Assembly (NCBI GenBank): GCA_030642025.1
Contig: DAOWOO010000106.1
Location: forward strand, 1-5,805
Source: Candidatus Zixiibacteriota bacterium
GTDB taxonomy: Bacteria > Zixibacteria > MSB-5A5 > GN15 > PGXB01
DNA length: 5,805 bases
Reading direction: 5' to 3'
The position numbers and the translations under genes were made by a program. This document shows positions 1 through 5,805 of this stretch, one piece after another; the first letter of the stretch is position 1; each line of letters starts with the position of its first letter. Below the pieces are notes generated by a model that saw only the letters and a list, made by a program, of their open reading frames with translations, did not search any database and was not told the DNA's origin.

Positions 1-3000
1 ACGTATCTTGAGGTTTACCGCAGTGCCCAGGGAATCAGGATGGGGGACAATACCGCCGCTCTTCAGGCCGAGTTCTATATTGATCCGCTGAATCCCGGTG
101 ACAGCGCTGTCAGCACGGTCGGGGTGGTTAAGGTTGAAAGTACGGAATATTATGCTGATTTTATCGAGCATTGGATATTATTTGACCGTCCCAACGCCGG
201 TTCTCAGGGAGAGATTGGCGTTTTCATGATAGTCAAGAGAGCCGACAACGGCTCCCTTACCGGGCCTACCGATACTATCGGTAATATTATTCCGGAAGGC
301 GATCAGAATTATAGACTAAAGATAATCAGGCACAAAATCCCGTCGCCCATTCAGGAAACCTGGGGTTACATGTGGCGTAATGTGTACTATCTGTTTGACC
401 AGAACATCGACCTGGACGGTCTTGAAATAAATATATACAAGGGCCCCATCGGAACTCAGTGGACCAAAGAGAATCTGGATCATCAGGCAGGTATTGAATA
501 TATCCGTATAATGGGACTTGATCGTATTAACCAGAGCGGGGCCTTGGAGCCGGATGGCCTGGTCGATGTCAAGACCAATATTATCGATCCTGAAAGAGGG
601 TTTCTGATATTCCCCGACCGGCAGCCTTTCGCCCCGTCTCAGAACTGGGCTGATACGTCGCTTGCCGAACAGGTACCGGAGTTGTATGAGTACCGGTCCT
701 CCAGCCAGGAGCCTATTAAGGCCAGCAAGTACTATATCGAAGTATCCAATCGTGGACGTAATGCCCAGATAAATCTGGGTAAACCGAATATAATCGAGGG
801 TTCCGAGAGGATTACCCTGAATGGCAGGACTCTGACGAAGGGATCGGACTATACGATTAACTATAGTTTCGGGCAGGTGACTTTCCTTACCGATGAGGCT
901 CTGGATCCCAACGCCAACCTGTCACTTGATTTTGAATATGCGCCCTTTATCGCCGCTGAGAAAAAGACCCTGTTCGGTATGCGCGCCGAGTATGAAGCCG
1001 GCCGTGACTTGAAATTCGGTTCCACTTTTCTTTATAAGTCCGACAAGGCCACCCCCAGGAAACCCAAGGTGGGCCAGGAGACGGCCCGCACCATTGTCTG
1101 GGATGTCGACGGCAGTTTCAAGTTGAAAACAAATTTCATGACCGGGATGGCCAATATACTCCCGCTTTATCAAAGCGATGCTTCCTCCAATATGTCGGTT
1201 TCCGGAGAGTTCGCCCAGTCGATTCCCAATCCCAATGTGGACGGGGTTGCCTACATAGATGATTTCGAGGGAAGCCGCGAGGCTTATTCGCTGGGTGTCT
1301 ATCGGCAGACCTGGCATTATTCATCGAAACCGGTCGGGCTCTCATCAAGCAATCGCCGGGCGCGGATGATATGGTACAATCCTTACCAGCAGGTAGCCAC
1401 CGACTCTATCTGGAAACGTGAACTGGCCGCGGGAGAAAGCGGCACACATACGTTGTCGATTGAATTTCCGCCGGATGAAATTGATCTTCGTGTCGACGAT
1501 TTCAATGAGGACACCACCTCGTTTGATCCCGGCACCTCCTGGGCCGGAATCATGCGTTACATGTCGGCCGGGGCGGTCAACCAGGAAAACGCCCAGCTTC
1601 TGGAAATCCGTCTTAACGGCGATAAGGGAATCATGCATATCGATCTGGGTCAGATCTCCGAGGATACCAACGGCAATGATTCTCTCGATACCGAGGACAA
1701 TGAAAGCATCGGCGGTTTTTACAACAATATTCTCGATGAGGGTGAGGATATCGGTCTTGACGGAGTCATCGATGCCGACGAGGTGTACAACCCGGCCAAC
1801 GGCAATTGTAATAGCTGCACAACGGGGGATCCGCACAGCGATAATTGGTACTATAATGGTTACGGCTGTACTGATTGCGGCCCGAATGATTATTCTCATA
1901 TTAACGGGACCGAACGTAACGCCGAGGATCCCGACCGCTGGGGAAAACCGGATTCGGAGGATATCAATAATTCCGGCGCCAATGCGATTGAGAAGAATAA
2001 CAGCTACTTCTCATTTAAGATTGACCTCTCACTGGATACATTCCTGGTTGATTCATCGGAATACCATGGCTGGCGAACATACCGTATTCCCATAAAGGAT
2101 CCGGCTGTGCTTAATGATGAGATCGGTACACCCGACTGGACGCTGATTGAATTTGTTCGCCTCTGGTTTGAGTCGCCCGACAGCAGTACCTTCACTGTGA
2201 AAATCGCTTCTATTGATTTAATACAGTCCAACTGGGAAGACACGATACTGTTTCTGGATTCTCTGACAAGTACCACCCAGTTTAATGTCGCCGTAATAAA
2301 TACCCAGGAAAACAGTGATGTCTATTCTCCTCCCGAGGGAGTCACCGGGTATTACGATCAGACGCGAGGGGTAACCGAGCCGGAACAGTCGCTTCTTCTG
2401 CATTATGAAAACCTGACGGCCGGTGATACCTGCCTGGCCGAAAGAGTCCTGTTTGACTCACCGAGTTATATGGGGTATCGGCGGCTGTTGATGTACGTCC
2501 ATGGTTTGGAAGGCGTCACGGCCGACAGTATTCTGTATTTCTTCCGGATCGGACAGGATGCCGACAACTATTATGCCTATCAGGATACTCTGGTTCCCGG
2601 CTGGATTGATAACGGGGTCGATATCGATTTCAATGAGATCACCGCTCTTAAAGAATTTTTGATACAAAGCAGAAAAGCCGACCCGGCCCTGCCGTATGAT
2701 ACTACTGAAGGCAATTACCGTATTGTCGGCCAACCGAATATCAACCGCGTTAAGTACTTCGCCATCGGTGTTCTGAATCTTAATCCCGGTAACCGCCCCA
2801 CCGGCGACGTCTGGTTTGATGAATTACGTCTGATTGATGTCAGAAAAGATATCGGCATTGCCGGGCGCATGTCGGTCAGCGGTAATGTCGCTGATCTGTT
2901 CAGCTACACTTTCGGCTATACTCATCAAAACAGTTATTTCAGGGGACTGTCAACATCAACACGCGGTGGTTCACAAAATAATCTGGGAAGCGGTAAATCA

Positions 3001-4929
3001 ACCACGTCATTCAATTTCAATATCAACCTGCAGCTTTCCAAATTTCTGCCGAAGTCATTCGGCGCCAAGATACCACTACAGTTGAGGTATTCCAAGACGA
3101 CCAATGTACCGCAGCTCAAGTTCAATACTGATGTTATTCTGCCGGACGAGTTGCGGGATTCCGAGAGTACGGTTAACACATCCAAGGGGTTGACGGTTTC
3201 CGAGAGTTTTAACAAGAAGACCAGAAACCCTTTGTTTAGCATCCTTCTGAATAATCTGAGAACGAGTTTCTCATATACTCGGACAGAGGGGCGTTCCCCG
3301 GCCACGCCGATGTCGATGGGTGAGTCGTATAATTTAAAAGGAAACTACAATCTCAACATCCGCACGGTACCGCATATTAAACCGTTTTTCTGGACCAAAC
3401 CGGTGCCGTATCTTAATAGATTGGGCGGCAGCAAATTTTACCTGCTCCCCGGCTCTTATAGTCTGAACGGCACTCTTAACAGAACCCTTCGCGTTTCCGA
3501 GAACATTAAAGGTATATTAAACAATACTTTTACGCGGGACTTCCGGGGATCCTTCAAACTGACATATCGCATATCCGACAAACTCACGGCCAACTATAAT
3601 ATGGATACCCGGCGTGATATGACTGATCCGAAGACGGTTAATTTCAGTTTCAGCCCCAAAAAATTCAAGCTGGGCCGTGAAACCAGTTTTTCAGAATCAT
3701 TTGCCGCCTCCTATGATCTGCCGATTTTCTCGTTTTTAACACATAAGTTCAGTTTCAGCGCTTCCTATAAAGAGAATCTCAATGTGAAGGACAGTTCCCT
3801 TTCTGTCGGTTCCAGCAAGTCATACGGGGTTTCAGGCAGTCTTGATTTGAAGAAACTCTTTGGCGGCGGCAAAAAAACCAGCCTGGAAAGAAGAACCGGT
3901 TTGCCAAGCAAGGGCAAAGTGGTTAAAAAAGAAGGCGATAATGCTATCAAGCGTGTCTTCAGGCCGTTTGCCCGGGTGCTGTACTTCCTGACCAGCTGGG
4001 CCGATCCATTTGGTTATAACTATAACGAGCGGTATAATTATACATATATCGGTCTGATGGAACGAGCCCAGTGGAAATTCCGGTTTGGTTTCACCGACGA
4101 GATTGGAGCGGCAATAGATGAGAGTGTCCGCGCAACCGGACGGTCTAACTCAATTTCGAAGAATATGGGTTATTCTGTTCGTTCCGGAACCAGTTTCTTC
4201 GGCGGTCTTAAAACCGATATCAGCTTCAACCGCAAGATCAGCGAGGATATTGAAAAGTCTGTCAATCCCCAGAAATCAATCCAGACAACTTTCCCGGATA
4301 TTCGCTTTTCTATCCGGCCTCTGCGAACATTCGGTTTTCTCGGCAAGCTGCTTAATCCGCTTATCAAGCGGTTTTCACCGCGCACCGGGTATACTCGCAG
4401 TACTTCCGAATTGATAAACCTTCAGACCGGGTATACCACAAAGGAATCCGAAAGCTGGGCCCAGCGGCCTCTTCTGGCCATGAGCATAACCATACTCAGG
4501 CGGATTCAGATTTCGTTCAATACCGAAAAATCGGTTACCGAATCCAGGGGTTTTTCGTCGCTGAACGGTACCCTGACCAAGCGTGACCGTCAGGTTTCCA
4601 AACGAACCACCATTCAAACCAAGTACTCTTTCTCAGCTCCGTCAGGAATAAAAATCCCGATTTTTGGACGTCTCAGGTTCAAATCAACCATGTCGATTTC
4701 GGTTGATATATCGATGAGAAATGAAAAGAATGAAAGCGCCAGCGGGAACCTGCCGTTTGCCTCAACCGGTGAGAGAACCGATTTTACCGTGACTCCAACT
4801 GTCTCATATTCTTTCTCATCTCAAATAAGAGGCGGTCTCAGCGGACGCTGGCAGGATACCAACGATGTCAAACTTCAACGGAAATCTCATGTCCGCGAAC
4901 TGAGAATCTGGGTGGATATTCGTTTCTGA
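1..4929 (+). CDS. sprA: SprA/Sov-family T9SS outer-membrane translocon, 5'-truncated by the window
   Basis: This is the C-terminal 1642 residues of a SprA-family protein, known in Bacteroidota as the giant single-chain beta-barrel (36 strands in the Flavobacterium structure) through which T9SS cargo crosses the outer membrane. The frame is open from base 1 and reads TYLEVYRSAQGIR before the first ATG at 40. That stretch resembles coding sequence and has no spaced ribosome site, so I do not take 40 as the start. Flavobacterial SprA is about 2400 residues, so several hundred residues probably lie upstream. Family motifs seen, in order: YIRIMGLDRINQSG with LIFPDRQPF (about 511-630); EGSERITLNGRTLTKGSDYT (about 796-855); GVAYIDDFEGS (1243-1275); DLGQISED, an acidic Asp/Asn-rich region, then DYSHINGTE (1642-1914); VWFDELRLID (about 2809-2838); FLPKSFGAKIPLQLRYSKT (about 3046-3100); and FPDIRFSI (about 4291-4314). 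From about 2850 on, the sequence alternates polar and aromatic residues as barrel strands do, and it ends in WVDIRF with a terminal Phe typical of outer-membrane barrels. Odd points are a CxxC-x16-CxxC cluster at 1807-1878 and a Lys/Arg-rich loop at about 3850-3975. Stop is TGA at 4927. The family call is firm; its cargo and partners (PorV- or plug-like proteins in known systems) are not visible here. Confidence 0.93.
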   Translation, partial: TYLEVYRSAQGIRMGDNTAALQAEFYIDPLNPGDSAVSTVGVVKVESTEYYADFIEHWILFDRPNAGSQGEIGVFMIVKRADNGSLTGPTDTIGNIIPEGDQNYRLKIIRHKIPSPIQETWGYMWRNVYYLFDQNIDLDGLEINIYKGPIGTQWTKENLDHQAGIEYIRIMGLDRINQSGALEPDGLVDVKTNIIDPERGFLIFPDRQPFAPSQNWADTSLAEQVPELYEYRSSSQEPIKASKYYIEVSNRGRNAQINLGKPNIIEGSERITLNGRTLTKGSDYTINYSFGQVTFLTDEALDPNANLSLDFEYAPFIAAEKKTLFGMRAEYEAGRDLKFGSTFLYKSDKATPRKPKVGQETARTIVWDVDGSFKLKTNFMTGMANILPLYQSDASSNMSVSGEFAQSIPNPNVDGVAYIDDFEGSREAYSLGVYRQTWHYSSKPVGLSSSNRRARMIWYNPYQQVATDSIWKRELAAGESGTHTLSIEFPPDEIDLRVDDFNEDTTSFDPGTSWAGIMRYMSAGAVNQENAQLLEIRLNGDKGIMHIDLGQISEDTNGNDSLDTEDNESIGGFYNNILDEGEDIGLDGVIDADEVYNPANGNCNSCTTGDPHSDNWYYNGYGCTDCGPNDYSHINGTERNAEDPDRWGKPDSEDINNSGANAIEKNNSYFSFKIDLSLDTFLVDSSEYHGWRTYRIPIKDPAVLNDEIGTPDWTLIEFVRLWFESPDSSTFTVKIASIDLIQSNWEDTILFLDSLTSTTQFNVAVINTQENSDVYSPPEGVTGYYDQTRGVTEPEQSLLLHYENLTAGDTCLAERVLFDSPSYMGYRRLLMYVHGLEGVTADSILYFFRIGQDADNYYAYQDTLVPGWIDNGVDIDFNEITALKEFLIQSRKADPALPYDTTEGNYRIVGQPNINRVKYFAIGVLNLNPGNRPTGDVWFDELRLIDVRKDIGIAGRMSVSGNVADLFSYTFGYTHQNSYFRGLSTSTRGGSQNNLGSGKSTTSFNFNINLQLSKFLPKSFGAKIPLQLRYSKTTNVPQLKFNTDVILPDELRDSESTVNTSKGLTVSESFNKKTRNPLFSILLNNLRTSFSYTRTEGRSPATPMSMGESYNLKGNYNLNIRTVPHIKPFFWTKPVPYLNRLGGSKFYLLPGSYSLNGTLNRTLRVSENIKGILNNTFTRDFRGSFKLTYRISDKLTANYNMDTRRDMTDPKTVNFSFSPKKFKLGRETSFSESFAASYDLPIFSFLTHKFSFSASYKENLNVKDSSLSVGSSKSYGVSGSLDLKKLFGGGKKTSLERRTGLPSKGKVVKKEGDNAIKRVFRPFARVLYFLTSWADPFGYNYNERYNYTYIGLMERAQWKFRFGFTDEIGAAIDESVRATGRSNSISKNMGYSVRSGTSFFGGLKTDISFNRKISEDIEKSVNPQKSIQTTFPDIRFSIRPLRTFGFLGKLLNPLIKRFSPRTGYTRSTSELINLQTGYTTKESESWAQRPLLAMSITILRRIQISFNTEKSVTESRGFSSLNGTLTKRDRQVSKRTTIQTKYSFSAPSGIKIPIFGRLRFKSTMSISVDISMRNEKNESASGNLPFASTGERTDFTVTPTVSYSFSSQIRGGLSGRWQDTNDVKLQRKSHVRELRIWVDIRF

Positions 4930-5005
4930 GAATATTTGATTGACATTGGCGGCCACGCACGCTTCCTTCATATGTGCGGCGGCATCATGGATCGATAAGC
5001 AAAAC

Positions 5006-5010
5006 AGGAG
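5006..5010 (+). promoter_or_regulatory. Probable Shine-Dalgarno of selA, with unusually short spacing
   Basis: AGGAG lies only two bases before the ATG at 5013, closer than the usual five to nine. It still supports that start, because no better site or start is nearby. An upstream in-frame GTG at 4974 would add 13 residues and has no purine-rich site at a useful distance. The next in-frame ATG is at 5085 and would remove the N-terminal SelA-like segment. Confidence 0.5.
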
Positions 5011-5012
5011 CA

Positions 5013-5805
5013 ATGAGTAAACAGGTCATCAATTCCAGAAGAGATATTCCCTCGGTGGAAATACTGGTATCCGACCGGTCAATTATGGCTGCGTCAAAGT
5101 TGCTGGCTCGACCGCTGGTCGTGGAAATAGTCCGCCAGACTGTTGAAGCATTTAAAAAGAAACTCCGCGACGGCAAAATATCTCTGCCATATTCCGGATT
5201 GAAAAGTGATATTGTCAGGGAAATAAAGGAAGTATCGTCGAAAAGAATCGACCGGGTGATAAACGGCACCGGTATTCTTGTCCATACCAACCTAGGGCGG
5301 GCGCCATTGTCGGAGTCGCTTTTTGACTCAATTAAGGAACAAATCACCGGCTATGGAAATATCGAGTTCGATGTTATTTCCGGCAAACGCGGACGACGGG
5401 GAGAGCTGGCCGAGAAATATCTGTCCCTGATTTCAGGCGCCGGGGCCGGAACAGTGGTCAACAACAACGCCGCCGCCCTGTTTTTGATATTAAATACCTT
5501 TGCCAATCGAAGAAAGGTTGTTATCTCGCGAGGCGAACTGGTGCAGATCGGCGGCGGTTTCAGGATACCGGATATAATAAAAAAGTCCGGGGCCAGCATG
5601 CTTGAGATCGGTACGACCAATATCACCACTCTCGATGATTACCGCGCGGCGCTTGATGAAAATCCGGCCATGTTACTAAAGGTACATAAAAGCAATTTTT
5701 CGGTTAGCGGATTTACCGATGAAGTTGCCGTAAAAGATCTGGTGCGTTTGGGCAAGGGAGCCGGCGTGATGGTTGTTAACGATTTGGGAAGCGGTGTTTT
5801 TATCG
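5013..5805 (+). CDS. selA: L-seryl-tRNA(Sec) selenium transferase SelA, 3'-truncated by the window
   Basis: SelA is a cytoplasmic PLP enzyme (a homodecamer in characterised bacteria). It converts Ser-tRNA(Sec) to selenocysteinyl-tRNA(Sec) using selenophosphate made by SelD; SelB then delivers the product to UGA codons. The 264 residues present begin MSKQVINSRRDIPSVEILVS, matching the family N-terminus (a 'lP+vd+LL'-type segment). They then carry the diagnostic blocks RVINGTGILVHTNLGRAPLS (residues 81-100), GNIEFDVISGKRGRRGE (115-131), VVNNNAAALFLILN (148-161), ISRGELVQIGGGFRIPDI (171-188), EIGTTNITT (198-206), LLKVHKSNFSVSGFTDEV (221-238) and VNDLGSG (255-261). These line up in order with Escherichia coli SelA as I recall it. 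The family is about 460 residues, so roughly 200 are missing at the 3' side, including the PLP Schiff-base lysine in the SGDKLLGGPQ-type motif. The frame stays open to base 5805 with no stop or frameshift. The ATG at 5013 follows the sprA stop by 83 bases on the same strand; co-transcription is possible. selB commonly follows selA but lies outside this window. Confidence 0.96.
   Translation, partial: MSKQVINSRRDIPSVEILVSDRSIMAASKLLARPLVVEIVRQTVEAFKKKLRDGKISLPYSGLKSDIVREIKEVSSKRIDRVINGTGILVHTNLGRAPLSESLFDSIKEQITGYGNIEFDVISGKRGRRGELAEKYLSLISGAGAGTVVNNNAAALFLILNTFANRRKVVISRGELVQIGGGFRIPDIIKKSGASMLEIGTTNITTLDDYRAALDENPAMLLKVHKSNFSVSGFTDEVAVKDLVRLGKGAGVMVVNDLGSGVFI

Noticed and set aside
40..42. 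ATG at 40 as the true start of the large gene.
   Set aside because: The frame is open to base 1 with SprA-like coding sequence (LEVYRS) before the ATG, there is no properly spaced ribosome site, and the protein would lack the family's N-terminal region.
1345..2095. Long open frames on both strands inside the large gene (for example - strand 1345-1899 and + strand 1418-2095).
   Set aside because: They lie wholly inside a gene with strong family motifs. Their translations are low-complexity or Arg/Ile-rich, typical of shadow frames, and show no recognisable domain.
4940..4974. TTGACA at 4940-4945 resembles a -35 box for a selA promoter.
   Set aside because: At 17 bases spacing the -10 position reads TTCCTT. 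The nearest AT-rich hexamer (around 4968-4974) is about 22 bases away, so no credible promoter pair is formed.
4956..4978. Inverted repeat CGCAC/GTGCG with a 13-base loop in the gap, a possible terminator after sprA.
   Set aside because: The stem is only five pairs before mismatches, and no T-run follows. It is not a supportable intrinsic terminator.
4927..4998. After the TGA stop of sprA the same frame stays open for 22 more codons, to TAA at 4996. With selA next door, this raises the idea of a UGA recoded as selenocysteine near the C-terminus.
   Set aside because: The protein already ends in an outer-membrane-barrel signature with a terminal Phe. The bases after the TGA form no evident SECIS-like hairpin, and an open run of 22 codons is expected by chance.
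4985..5629. Minus-strand open frames opposite the 5' part of selA.
   Set aside because: The + strand encodes unmistakable SelA motifs through the whole region, and the antisense translations resemble no family I know.

Overview
The window comes from a bacterial chromosome and carries two genes on the + strand, both cut by its edges. The first is the 3' part of a very long gene for a SprA/Sov-family outer-membrane translocon, the pore of the type IX secretion system (T9SS). The second is the 5' part of selA, L-seryl-tRNA(Sec) selenium transferase. SprA is known from the Bacteroidota and from related phyla of the Fibrobacteres-Chlorobi-Bacteroidetes (FCB) group. This copy keeps the family motifs but diverges from the usual flavobacterial wording. 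The roughly balanced base composition, the Asp/Asn-rich Ca-binding-like segment and the selA neighbour fit an uncultured or little-studied FCB-group lineage (Zixibacteria-like is one possibility). That placement is inference; I cannot run a phylogeny here.

Layout: positions 1-4929 are one uninterrupted reading frame, already open at base 1, so the true start lies upstream. It runs from extracellular/plug-type family motifs (to about 2850) into a strand-rich region of outer-membrane-barrel character, ending in a C-terminal Phe. Positions 4930-5012 form an 83-base gap with no convincing promoter, terminator or RNA gene, apart from a purine-rich AGGAG just before the next start. Positions 5013-5805 are selA, whose N-terminal 264 codons are present. 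The PLP-binding lysine and the C-terminal domain lie beyond the window.

The two genes have no known functional link. The same strand and the short gap allow co-transcription but do not prove it. Together they suggest an organism that exports proteins across the outer membrane by a T9SS-type pore and that makes selenocysteine-tRNA by the bacterial SelA route. I see no mobile element, CRISPR array, tRNA, rRNA or long repeat. The most interesting local detail is a four-cysteine cluster (two CxxC pairs) next to EF-hand-like Asp/Asn loops within the SprA homologue.
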